A stretch of 64,000 nt of DNA from Citrobacter freundii (GTDB lineage: Bacteria > Pseudomonadota > Gammaproteobacteria > Enterobacterales > Enterobacteriaceae): NCBI RefSeq assembly GCF_011077955.1, contig NZ_JAALBX010000011.1, positions 90,442-154,441 of the forward strand. The letters run 5' to 3'. Position numbers and translations under genes: made by a program. Under the pieces are notes generated by a model, which saw only the letters and a program-made list of their open reading frames with translations, was not told where the DNA came from and did no database searches. Below are positions 12,526 to 22,030 of this stretch, in pieces. Each line of letters begins with the position of its first letter. Position 1 is the first letter of the stretch.

Positions 12526-13128
12526 ATGAGATTAATCATCGGGATGACGGGTGCCACAGGCGCACCATTGGGAGTGGCATTACTCCAGGCGCTTCACGCT
12601 ATGCACGGGATTGAAACACATCTGGTGCTGTCGAAGTGGGCCAAAACGACTATAGAGCTGGAAACATCTTTTACTGTGCGGGATGTCGTCGCGTTAGCCG
12701 ATTTTGTTCATAGCCCATCGGATCAGGCTTCGCTCATTTCATCGGGATCCTTTCGCACCGACGGCATGATCATTATTCCCTGCAGCATGAAAACCCTGGC
12801 GGGTATTCGAACAGGCTATGCAGAAGGATTAATAGGACGCGCCGCCGACGTCGTATTGAAAGAGGGACGCAAGTTAGTACTGGTGCCGCGCGAAACCCCT
12901 CTCAATACCATTCATCTGGAAAATATGCTGGCGCTGTCACGCATGGGCGTGGCGATGGTGCCGCCAGTGCCTGCCTATTACAACCACCCGCAAACCGTTG
13001 ACGATATTACGCATCACATTGTGATGCGTGTGCTCGATCAATTTGGCATTGAGCATGATAAAGCCCGTCGTTGGGAAGGAATGCAGGCGGCGCAACATCT
13101 TTCAAAGGAGAAAAATTATGGCTTTTGA
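12526..13128 (+). CDS. vdcB: Flavin prenyltransferase, UbiX/Pad1 type
   Basis: Makes prenylated FMN, the cofactor needed by the UbiD-type decarboxylase encoded next. The N-terminus MRLIIGMTGATGAPLGVALL is the FMN-binding loop. SSGSFRTDGMIIIPCSMKTLAGIRTGYAEGLIGRAADVVLKEGRKLVLVPRETPL is the UbiX signature region. The start is the ATG at 12526 after GAGAGAAAGGA; the frame is open further upstream but runs through the operator. 200 residues. It is called ecdB, edcB or pad1 in E. coli O157 relatives. Confidence 0.9.
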   Translation: MRLIIGMTGATGAPLGVALLQALHAMHGIETHLVLSKWAKTTIELETSFTVRDVVALADFVHSPSDQASLISSGSFRTDGMIIIPCSMKTLAGIRTGYAEGLIGRAADVVLKEGRKLVLVPRETPLNTIHLENMLALSRMGVAMVPPVPAYYNHPQTVDDITHHIVMRVLDQFGIEHDKARRWEGMQAAQHLSKEKNYGF

Positions 13129-14545
13129 TGACTTACGCAGTTTCCTTAAGGCGTTAGACGAACAGGGACAACTGCTCAGAATTAGCGAGGAAGTCAATGC
13201 TGAGCCGGATCTCGCGGCGGCGGCTAACGCAACCGGACGTATCGGCGATGGCGCTCCGGCGCTGTGGTTCGACAATATTCGCGGGTTTACTGACGCCCGG
13301 GTTGTGATGAACACGATTGGTTCCTGGCAAAACCATGCCATTTCACTCGGTTTACCGCCAAATACGCCGGTAAAAAAGCAAATCGATGAGTTTATCCGTC
13401 GCTGGGATCGTTTTCCGGTGACGCCAGAGCGTCGCGGTAATCCCGCCTGGGCGGAAAATAGCGTTGATGGCGATGCGATCAACCTGTTTGATTTGCTGCC
13501 CTTGTTCCGTCTGAATGAGGGTGACGGCGGATTCTATCTGGATAAAGCCTGCGTTGTATCCCGCGATCCGCTCGATCCCGATCATTTTGGTAAGCAGAAC
13601 GTGGGCATTTACCGTATGGAGGTCAAAGGTAAACGCAAACTGGGGCTGCAACCAGTGCCGATGCACGATATCGCCTTGCATCTGCATAAAGCGGAAGAGC
13701 GGGGCGAAGATCTGCCCATCGCTATCACGCTGGGTAACGATCCGGTCATTACGTTGATGGGGGCGACGCCGCTTAAATACGATCAGTCAGAATATGAAAT
13801 GGCGGGCGCGCTGCGTGAAAGCCCGTATCCCATCGCCACCGCGCCGCTTACCGGTTTTGATGTGCCCTGGGGATCGGAAGTTATCCTTGAGGGGGTGATT
13901 GAAAGCCGTAAACGAGAAATTGAAGGCCCGTTTGGCGAGTTTACCGGGCACTATTCTGGTGGACGCAACATGACCGTGGTGCGTATCGATAAGGTTTCCT
14001 ACCGTACCAAACCCATTTTTGAATCGCTCTACCTTGGCATGCCGTGGACGGAAATTGATTACCTGATGGGCCCGGCGACCTGCGTACCCTTGTACCAGCA
14101 GCTTAAAGCTGAATTCCCGGAAGTACAGGCGGTAAACGCCATGTACACCCATGGGTTATTGGCCATCATATCCACTAAAAAGCGTTACGGCGGTTTCGCT
14201 CGTGCGGTGGGGTTGCGCGCGATGACCACGCCTCACGGCCTGGGCTACGTAAAAATGGTGATCATGGTTGATGAGGATGTGGATCCTTTCAACCTGCCGC
14301 AGGTGATGTGGGCGCTTTCGTCAAAAGTAAATCCGGCAGGGGATCTGGTGCAGTTGCCGAATATGTCAGTGCTGGAGTTGGATCCGGGATCAAGCCCGGC
14401 CGGGATCACCGACAAACTCATCATTGATGCCACTACCCCGGTTGCGCCGGATATTCGTGGCCACTTCAGCCAGCCAGTGCAGGATCTGCCAGAAACCAAA
14501 GCGTGGGCAGAAAAACTGACGGCGATGTTAGCCGCACGTAAATAA
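13118..14545 (+). CDS. vdcC: Non-oxidative hydroxyarylic acid decarboxylase subunit C (UbiD family)
   Basis: The catalytic prenylated-FMN-dependent decarboxylase of the vdcBCD (shdBCD, ecdBCD) system, which removes CO2 from 4-hydroxybenzoate, vanillate or related acids. UbiD features include GKQNVGIYRMEVKGKRKLGLQ and the EGPFGEFTGHYSGG motif, which contains the Glu-Arg-Glu catalytic network region. The start MAFDDLRSFLKALDEQG at 13118 has a strong AAAGGAG site and overlaps vdcB by 11 bp. 475 residues, the family length. It is distinct from the housekeeping UbiD by its place beside vdcB, vdcD and hosA. Confidence 0.9.
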   Translation: MAFDDLRSFLKALDEQGQLLRISEEVNAEPDLAAAANATGRIGDGAPALWFDNIRGFTDARVVMNTIGSWQNHAISLGLPPNTPVKKQIDEFIRRWDRFPVTPERRGNPAWAENSVDGDAINLFDLLPLFRLNEGDGGFYLDKACVVSRDPLDPDHFGKQNVGIYRMEVKGKRKLGLQPVPMHDIALHLHKAEERGEDLPIAITLGNDPVITLMGATPLKYDQSEYEMAGALRESPYPIATAPLTGFDVPWGSEVILEGVIESRKREIEGPFGEFTGHYSGGRNMTVVRIDKVSYRTKPIFESLYLGMPWTEIDYLMGPATCVPLYQQLKAEFPEVQAVNAMYTHGLLAIISTKKRYGGFARAVGLRAMTTPHGLGYVKMVIMVDEDVDPFNLPQVMWALSSKVNPAGDLVQLPNMSVLELDPGSSPAGITDKLIIDATTPVAPDIRGHFSQPVQDLPETKAWAEKLTAMLAARK

Positions 14546-14555
14546 GGAGAAGAAC

Positions 14556-14792
14556 ATGATTTGTCCACGTTGTGCTGATGAGCAGATAGCAGTGATGGCG
14601 ACGTCACCTGTGGAAGGTGTCTGGACGGTATATCAATGCCAGCATTGTCTTTACACCTGGCGTGATACTGAACCTTTGCGACGCACCAGCCGGGAACATT
14701 ACCCGCAGGCGTTTCGCATGACCCAAAAAGACATCGATGACGCGCCGCAGGTACCGACTGTTCCGCCGCTGTTGAGTGAAGATAAGCGTTAA
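14556..14792 (+). CDS. vdcD: Non-oxidative hydroxyarylic acid decarboxylase subunit D
   Basis: A 78-residue protein with two CxxC pairs (MICPRCADE at residues 3-6 and QCQHC at about residues 28-31) that probably bind one zinc. It matches the VdcD/PadD/EcdD family, always encoded after the B and C genes and needed for full decarboxylase activity in known systems. Its exact role is unclear. The gene is 10 bp after vdcC, with AAGGAG before the ATG. Confidence 0.88.
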   Translation: MICPRCADEQIAVMATSPVEGVWTVYQCQHCLYTWRDTEPLRRTSREHYPQAFRMTQKDIDDAPQVPTVPPLLSEDKR

Positions 14793-14797
14793 GCTTG

Positions 14798-14822
14798 CCC
14801 CGGCCAGAATGCCTGGCCGGGG
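14798..14822. terminator. Hairpin between convergent vdcD and mutS
   Basis: A perfect 10-bp stem (CCCCGGCCAG / CTGGCCGGGG, loop AATGC) lies between the two convergent stops. It has no strong T-run on either side, so termination is likely but not certain. Confidence 0.65.
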
Positions 14823-14834
14823 AAATACTCATTT

Positions 14835-17399
14835 TCAGACCAGATTTTTCAACCGATAAATCCATTCCAGCGCCTGGCGCGGCGACAGGGAATCCGGGTC
14901 AAGTGCTTCCAACGCTTCTATCGCAGGGCTGGTTTCCTCGCTATTAAGCAGCGACATCTGCGTGCCGTCTATCTGTGTCGCCGACGCGTTACCGGAGAGG
15001 TTTTCCAGTTCGCGCAACTTCTGGCGCGCGCGTTTAATCACTTCTTTCGGCACGCCAGCCAGCGCCGCGACCGCGAGCCCATAACTTTTACTGGCGGCAC
15101 CTTCTTGCACGGTATGCATAAAGGCAATGGTGTCGCCATGCTCAATGGCATCAAGATGCACATTGGCAACACCTTCCATTTTTTCAGGCAGTGTGGTCAG
15201 TTCGAAATAGTGGGTTGCGAAAAGCGTAAAGGCTTTGATTCGGTTTGCCAGGCTTTCCGCACACGCCCATGCCAGCGACAGGCCGTCGTAAGTCGAGGTG
15301 CCGCGTCCTATCTCATCCATCAGGACCAGGCTGTGTTCAGTGGCGTTATGGAGAATATTGGCGGTTTCCGTCATCTCCACCATAAAGGTTGAACGCCCTG
15401 AGGCGAGATCGTCCGCCGCACCGACGCGGGTGAAAATGCGGTCAATGGGGCCTATTTCTGCTGACGTAGCCGGGACGAAGCTGCCAATGTACGCCATCAG
15501 CACAATCAGTGCGGTCTGGCGCATATAGGTACTTTTACCGCCCATGTTCGGGCCTGTGATTATCAACATTCTGCGCTGGGCATGGAGGGAGAGCGGGTTG
15601 GCGATAAACGGCTCATTAAGCACGCGCTCCACCACCGGATGACGCCCCTCGACAATATTAATACCAGGCTTATCGCTCAGCGTTGGGCAGCAGTAATTAA
15701 GCGTAAACGCGCGTTCGGCGAGGTTAACCAGCACATCGAGTTCGGCAAGCGTACTGGCGCTCAGTTGTAACGCTTCCAGATGCGGAAGCAGCATGTCGAA
15801 TAATTGATCGTAGAGTTGTTTTTCAAGCGAAAGCGCTTTTCCTTTTGAAGTCAGTACTTTGTCTTCATACTCTTTAAGTTCAGGAATGATGTAGCGCTCT
15901 GCGTTTTTCAGCGTCTGTCGACGCACATAATTCATGGGAACAAGATGGCTTTGCCCACGGCTTACCTGAATATAGTAACCATGTACGGCGTTGAAGCCGA
16001 CTTTAAGCGTATCGAGCCCGAGCTTTTCGCGCTCGCGAATTTCCAGCCTGTCGAGATAATCCGTTGCGCCATCTGCCAGCGCTCGCCATTCGTCGAGCTC
16101 TTCATTGTAACCGGGGGCAATCACGCCGCCGTCGCGAATAAGCACCGGCGGCGCGTCAATAATGGCGCGCTCCAGCAAAGCGCAAAGCTCGCTGAAATCG
16201 CCCATATTTTTACGCAGCGTCTGGACATAATCGCTGTTAATTTCCGCCAGTTGTTCATTTAGCGTCGGCAGTTGCTGAAAGGCATGACGCATGCGCGCTA
16301 AGTCACGCGGGCGCGCCGTACGTAATGCCAGGCGCGCCAGTATTCGCTCCAGATCGCCTACCTGGCGCAACACGGGTTGCAGCTCGCTGGTCTGATCCAT
16401 AAGGGCGGCGATAGTTTGCTGGCGGGCACGCAATGTATCCTGATTACGCACCGGCATATGCAGCCAGCGCTTTAACATACGGCTGCCCATTGGCGTGACG
16501 GTGCCGTCCAGCACTGAGGCGAGCGTATTTTCAACGCCGCCGCTGAGGTTAAGCGTAATTTCCAGATTGCGGCGCGTGGCCGCATCCATAATGATCCCGT
16601 CCTGCTGGCGCTCCATCGTGATCGAGCGAATGTGGGGCAGGGTGGTGCGCTGGGTATCTTTTACGTATTGCAGCAGGCAACCAGCGGCACAAAGACCACG
16701 GGGCGCGTTTTCTACACCAAAACCCGTCAAATCACGGGTGCCAAACTGCATATTCAATTGCTGGCGGGCGGTATCAATTTCGAATTCCCACAGCGGGCGG
16801 CGGCGTAAACCGCGACGGCCTTCAATCAGGGACATTTCCGCGAAATCTTCGGCATACAGCAGTTCTGCGGGGTTTGTCCGCTGCAGTTCCGCCGCCATGG
16901 TTTCGCGATCCTGCGGTTCACTCAAACGAAACCGCCCTGAACTGATATCAAGCGTGGCGTAGCCAAAACCCTTACTGTCTTGCCAGAGGGCGGCTAACAG
17001 GTTGTCCTGACGCTCCTGAAGCAGCGCTTCATCGCTGATAGTGCCAGGCGTCACGATGCGCACCACTTTGCGCTCAACAGGCCCTTTGGTGGTAGCCGGA
17101 TCGCCAATTTGTTCGCAAATCGCCACCGATTCGCCGAGATTGACCAGCTTCGCCAGATAGTTTTCTACCGCATGGTGCGGAACGCCCGCCATCGGGATCG
17201 GTTCACCCGCCGACGCGCCGCGTTTGGTCAGCGAAATATCAAGCAACTGCGACGCGCGTTTCGCATCATCGTAAAACAGCTCATAGAAATCGCCCATGCG
17301 GTAAAAAAGCAGAATTTCAGGGTGCTGTGATTTCAGACGCAGGTACTGCTGCATCATGGGCGTATGGGCGGTAAAGTCCTTGTCAGTAGACTCAATCAT
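14835..17399 (-). CDS. mutS: DNA mismatch repair protein MutS
   Basis: Recognises mismatches and small loops and recruits MutL. The mismatch-reading Phe-x-Glu motif is in [13 protein letters not shown] (about residues 34-46). The C-terminal ATPase has Walker [14 protein letters not shown] (about residues 614-626), Walker [17 protein letters not shown] and the [16 protein letters not shown] segment near the dimer interface. It is 854 residues, full length. It faces vdcBCD, so the rpoS-mutS interval, known to vary among enterics, here carries hosA-vdcBCD. Confidence 0.97.
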   Translation of the reverse strand: MIESTDKDFTAHTPMMQQYLRLKSQHPEILLFYRMGDFYELFYDDAKRASQLLDISLTKRGASAGEPIPMAGVPHHAVENYLAKLVNLGESVAICEQIGDPATTKGPVERKVVRIVTPGTISDEALLQERQDNLLAALWQDSKGFGYATLDISSGRFRLSEPQDRETMAAELQRTNPAELLYAEDFAEMSLIEGRRGLRRRPLWEFEIDTARQQLNMQFGTRDLTGFGVENAPRGLCAAGCLLQYVKDTQRTTLPHIRSITMERQQDGIIMDAATRRNLEITLNLSGGVENTLASVLDGTVTPMGSRMLKRWLHMPVRNQDTLRARQQTIAALMDQTSELQPVLRQVGDLERILARLALRTARPRDLARMRHAFQQLPTLNEQLAEINSDYVQTLRKNMGDFSELCALLERAIIDAPPVLIRDGGVIAPGYNEELDEWRALADGATDYLDRLEIREREKLGLDTLKVGFNAVHGYYIQVSRGQSHLVPMNYVRRQTLKNAERYIIPELKEYEDKVLTSKGKALSLEKQLYDQLFDMLLPHLEALQLSASTLAELDVLVNLAERAFTLNYCCPTLSDKPGINIVEGRHPVVERVLNEPFIANPLSLHAQRRMLIITGPNMGGKSTYMRQTALIVLMAYIGSFVPATSAEIGPIDRIFTRVGAADDLASGRSTFMVEMTETANILHNATEHSLVLMDEIGRGTSTYDGLSLAWACAESLANRIKAFTLFATHYFELTTLPEKMEGVANVHLDAIEHGDTIAFMHTVQEGAASKSYGLAVAALAGVPKEVIKRARQKLRELENLSGNASATQIDGTQMSLLNSEETSPAIEALEALDPDSLSPRQALEWIYRLKNLV

Positions 17400-17637
17400 C
17401 TGATTTTGCTCGTTTTAAATAGCGCTGCGGCAAAGTGGGTTTTCAAGGTGCACATAGTAACACTCTTTATTCATGTGATTCATCCGGCTGCGGGTCGGTG
17501 AATTTGACGTCACGTTAGCAGAAACCTGGTTAAGGTGAAAAAGACCGTCGTTTTGAAAAATACAGTAATGCGAGTTAGCTTCAGGAATAGTGACGAGCAG
17601 AAACGGGGATGACAAGGGCAATACGTGTGGCGTGGCA

Positions 17638-17672
17638 AGAGATGATGCAAACTGGCATCATCTCTTTATTTT
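17638..17672. terminator. Hairpin downstream of cueP
   Basis: An 11-bp perfect stem (AGAGATGATGC / GCATCATCTCT, loop AAACTG) with T-rich sequence on the plus side and A-rich sequence before it, just past the cueP stop. The 290-bp stretch from mutS to cueP holds nothing else I can support. Confidence 0.55.
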
Positions 17673-17688
17673 AAAAGGCGTGCCGCTT

Positions 17689-18225
17689 TTATAATTTCAC
17701 GGTAGTCAGGCAGGTTTGGCTTTCCGTCGTAGTGCTAATCGGGGTGGAGGCCGTTTTCCCCTGGTAGCTGATATCAAGCGTGCCGTTCATATCACGAGGC
17801 AACCACAAACCGATAAAGCCGTTCTGGTAGCTTTTCACGTGTTTTTGCAACACAACGTGACCCTTATTATCAGTCACTTTGATATCAAAAGCTGTATTCG
17901 GCATTTCACCCTGACAGCCCGATAAGCTGTGGTTAAAACACGGATGCGTTTGATTTTCATACGGTGCGACCGACAGATAAAACTTATCCGCTAACGGAAA
18001 AGCGTAGGCCTGTTGACCGTCTGATAATTTCAACTCGGTACTGGTAATGGACGCGCTAAACGGCAGAGGACGTGCTTGTGGATTTTGGTCAATCGCTTCC
18101 ACGATTTGCTGCGTGTTTTTACCCGCAAGGCCATAGTGCGCTAGAAAGTCGGTTTGCGAGGTAGCGGCCAGCGCTGAACCAGAAACCAGCATGCTTATCA
18201 GGGATAGAAATAGAGTGCGGCGCAT
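17689..18225 (-). CDS. cueP: Periplasmic copper-binding protein CueP
   Basis: Exported copper protein known from Salmonella, where it holds most periplasmic copper and helps load superoxide dismutase SodCII. A signal peptide of about 20 residues ends at SGSALA. The mature protein has the CueP signature YENQTHPCFNHSLSGCQGE with two cysteines and a histidine. A third cysteine lies near the C-terminus (ESQTCLTT). These are the candidate Cu ligands. The start is taken at the second of two nearby ATGs (18225), seven bases from AAGAGA; the first is at 18231. E. coli K-12 lacks this gene and uses the Cus system instead. Confidence 0.88.
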   Translation of the reverse strand: MRRTLFLSLISMLVSGSALAATSQTDFLAHYGLAGKNTQQIVEAIDQNPQARPLPFSASITSTELKLSDGQQAYAFPLADKFYLSVAPYENQTHPCFNHSLSGCQGEMPNTAFDIKVTDNKGHVVLQKHVKSYQNGFIGLWLPRDMNGTLDISYQGKTASTPISTTTESQTCLTTVKL

Positions 18226-18257
18226 GATCATTTCTCTTAGAAATAAGGTGTGGCCCG

Positions 18258-18288
18258 ACTCTAAACCTTCCCCTTAGGGTAAAGTCAA
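18258..18288 (-). promoter_or_regulatory. CueR-type copper-responsive promoter of cueP
   Basis: On the minus strand: -35 TTGACT (18288-18283), a 19-bp spacer and -10 TAGAGT (18263-18258). The spacer contains the dyad ACCCTAAGGGGAAGGT. An overlong 19-bp spacer with a central dyad of this form is diagnostic of MerR-family promoters, and the half-sites match those of CueR at copA and cueO. Confidence 0.85.
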
Positions 18289-18477
18289 AAGCACGGCGCG
18301 CAGAGTTGTGTAAGGTTTTGTAGGGCTTCAACATTGTTTGATTTTCATCAACTATTCACCCGGTTTACGCCTCTCTTGCGGTCCGATAATTTCCCATAAG
18401 GCTTTACTGCGCTTCGCCTCCCGCCCCGAATGTTCTACCATGATATTCACTCGTTTGATTTGCTTTATGGATAACTC

Positions 18478-19566
18478 ATGATTAAGCGCCGTTACGCAGC
18501 CCTTTTACCTGTTCTTATACTGCTCTCCGCCTGTAGTAGTAAGCCAAAAACCACTACCGAAACCGCCGCGACAAATACCGTCGGTACGCCACAGGGCGGA
18601 TTTTTACTTAAGCCGCAGCATGATGTTTACGCATCCAGCGGTGACTTCGCCAATAATCTCGCGGCGGAAAAATTTATCGACATGATGGTGAGTAAACACG
18701 GGTTTAACCGCCAGCAGCTCCAGGAAGTGATCTCTCAGGCTAAACGGCTGGATTCTGTGCTGCGCCTGATGGATCAGCAGGCTCCGACGACGCAGGCACC
18801 ATCAGGGCCAAACGGCGCCTGGCTGCGCTATCGCGATAAATTTATAACCCCTGGCAACGTGCAGAATGGCGTGGTTTTCTGGAATCAATATCAGGATGCG
18901 CTGAACCGCGCCTTTATGGTGTATGGCGTGCCGCCCGAAATTATTGTCGGCATAATTGGCGTTGAAACGCGCTGGGGACGTGTCATGGGGAAAACCCGCA
19001 TTCTGGACGCGCTGGCAACACTCTCCTTCGCGTATCCACGCCGGGCTGACTATTTCTCAAGTGAACTCGAAACCTTCTTGCTGATGTCGCGCGATGAAGG
19101 CGACGATCCGCTGGAGTTAAGAGGCTCCTTTGCCGGCGCGATGGGCTACGGACAATTTATGCCGTCCTCTTACAAAGAGTATGCCGTTGATTTTAATGGT
19201 GATGGTCACATCAATTTATGGGATCCGGTGGATGCAATCGGCAGCGTCGCCAACTATTTCAAAGCGCACGGTTGGGAGAAAGGCGAACCAGTTGCTGTTC
19301 AGGCTAACGGCGAAGCGCCGGGCTTAGAAAACGGCTTTAAAACTAAATACTCGCCAGCGCAGTTAGCGGCGGCAGGCTTAACGCCGCAACAACCGCTGGG
19401 AAATCATGCCCAGGTGAGCTTACTACGTCTCGACATTGGTACGCGGTATCAATACTGGTATGGATTACCGAATTTCTACACGATTACCCGCTATAACCAC
19501 AGTACTCACTATGCCATGGCAGTATGGCAGTTGGGACAAGCGGTAGCGCTTGCAAGAGTGCAGTAA
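18478..19566 (+). CDS. mltB: Membrane-bound lytic murein transglycosylase B
   Basis: Outer-membrane lipoprotein that cleaves peptidoglycan to 1,6-anhydromuropeptides. The signal peptide has the lipobox LLSAC (Cys at residue 19). The SLT family-3 catalytic domain includes the catalytic Glu in IIGVETRWGRVMGKTRILDALATL, then SFAGAMGYGQFMPSSYKEYAVDFNGDGHINLWDPVDAIGS, with an EF-hand-like calcium loop (DFNGDGHINLWD). 362 residues. It lies upstream of pncC as in E. coli. Confidence 0.95.
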   Translation: MIKRRYAALLPVLILLSACSSKPKTTTETAATNTVGTPQGGFLLKPQHDVYASSGDFANNLAAEKFIDMMVSKHGFNRQQLQEVISQAKRLDSVLRLMDQQAPTTQAPSGPNGAWLRYRDKFITPGNVQNGVVFWNQYQDALNRAFMVYGVPPEIIVGIIGVETRWGRVMGKTRILDALATLSFAYPRRADYFSSELETFLLMSRDEGDDPLELRGSFAGAMGYGQFMPSSYKEYAVDFNGDGHINLWDPVDAIGSVANYFKAHGWEKGEPVAVQANGEAPGLENGFKTKYSPAQLAAAGLTPQQPLGNHAQVSLLRLDIGTRYQYWYGLPNFYTITRYNHSTHYAMAVWQLGQAVALARVQ

Positions 19567-19677
19567 TCAAAACGGCGCGATTCTGGAATCTGTCTCGTAA
19601 AAGCCAAATGCAACTTCTGAAAAGGGGGCCGTGCGCGTTGCCAGACGCCGCGCCCTCATTACACAATTGGAGCCGTG

Positions 19678-20171
19678 ATGACTGACGACGAATTGATGCA
19701 ACTGAGCAAGACGGTAGGCGACGCGCTTAAACAACAGGGCGCGACGTTGACGGCGGCCGAGTCCTGTACTGGTGGTTGGGTCGCGAAAGCGATTACGGAT
19801 ATTGCCGGGAGTTCCGCCTGGTTTGAACGTGGTTTTGTCACCTACAGTAATGAAGCGAAAGCCCAAATGATCGGGGTTGATCCGGCGGTTCTTACGCAGC
19901 ATGGCGCGGTGAGCGAACCGGTTGTTATCCAGATGGCGCAGGGCGCGCTCGCGGCCGCTCACGCAAGCTATGCGGTATCAATAAGCGGTATCGCCGGGCC
20001 GGATGGCGGCAGCGAAACTAAGCCTGTGGGTACAGTATGGTTTGGGTTCGCAAGCCATGATGGCACCGTAGTCACTCGTCACGAATGTTTTAACGGCGAT
20101 CGCGATGCGGTGCGGCGCCAGGCCACGGTTTATGCGTTAAAAACACTCTGGCAACAATTTCTACAAAAGGC

Positions 20172-20175
<4 letters not shown>
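19678..20175 (+). CDS. pncC: Nicotinamide-nucleotide amidase PncC
   Basis: Deamidates nicotinamide mononucleotide to nicotinic acid mononucleotide in NAD recycling (CinA C-terminal family, formerly ygaD). The motif LTAAESCTGGWVAKAITDIAGSS carries the catalytic Ser region, and ISGIAGPDGGSETKPVGTVW is the second signature. The ATG at 19678 gives 165 residues, as in E. coli; a GTG three bases earlier is less likely. It sits just before recA. Confidence 0.94.
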
Positions 20176-21329
<1,154 letters not shown>

Positions 21330-21337
21330 TACTCTCA

Positions 21338-21360
21338 GGGCTGCTCAGGCAGCCCTTTTT
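21338..21360 (+). terminator. recA terminator
   Basis: GGGCTGC / GCAGCCC stem with a TCAG loop and a T-run, eight bases past the recA stop. Read-through into recX is known in E. coli and plausible here because the stem is only 7 bp. Confidence 0.88.
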
Positions 21361-21386
21361 ATTTATGCTATTAAATTTTAAACACT

Positions 21387-21893
21387 ATGTCTTCTCAATC
21401 CTCTCCCCGCCGCTCGGTTTATGCGCGTTTGTGTGACCGGGCGACCCGTTTACTCGCAATGCGCGATCACAGCGAGCAAGAACTGCGCCGCAAGCTGGCA
21501 GCACCTTTTATGGCAAAAGCGCCGCAGGATGAAGTTGAACCCATCACGGCCGAGGATGTCGAGAATGTCATCCGCTGGTGCTATGAACATAACTGGCTGG
21601 ATGATGCGAATTTTGCGGACCGTTATATATCAAGCCGGGCGCGGAAAGGGTATGGGCCGCAACGTATCCGTCAGGAATTACAGCAAAAAGGACTCAGCCG
21701 TGAGCACTGCGACGCTGCGTTCAGAGACTGTGACATCGACTGGACTCAAATTACCCGAGATATTGCGGTACGGAAATTTGGAGAGCCTCTGCCTCGTCAG
21801 TATCCCGAAAAGGTTAAAGTACAGCGATTTTTACTGTATCGCGGGTTCCTGATGGAGGATATTCAAGAGATATACCGAAATTTTGCTGATTGA
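21387..21893 (+). CDS. recX: Regulatory protein RecX
   Basis: Binds RecA filaments and limits their activity. The 168-residue all-helical protein shows the RecX repeats: [17 protein letters not shown] at the N-terminus, the core [43 protein letters not shown], and a last repeat [18 protein letters not shown]. It lies 57 bp after recA. Confidence 0.95.
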   Translation: MSSQSSPRRSVYARLCDRATRLLAMRDHSEQELRRKLAAPFMAKAPQDEVEPITAEDVENVIRWCYEHNWLDDANFADRYISSRARKGYGPQRIRQELQQKGLSREHCDAAFRDCDIDWTQITRDIAVRKFGEPLPRQYPEKVKVQRFLLYRGFLMEDIQEIYRNFAD

Positions 21894-22030
21894 GCGCATA
21901 CTGGATTTTACTTCCCTTCTAAGAAAACTTATCTTATTCCCACTTTTTCCCTGTCAGGGCGGGCAGATATTAACCAGTCGGTTTATCATGTCCGGCTACG
22001 ACAATTCGTTAGCTTGATTTCAGGATAATT

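Noticed and set aside
17415..17621. 68-codon frame between mutS and cueP
   Set aside because: Starts in the mutS promoter region, has no recognisable domain and no good ribosome binding site.
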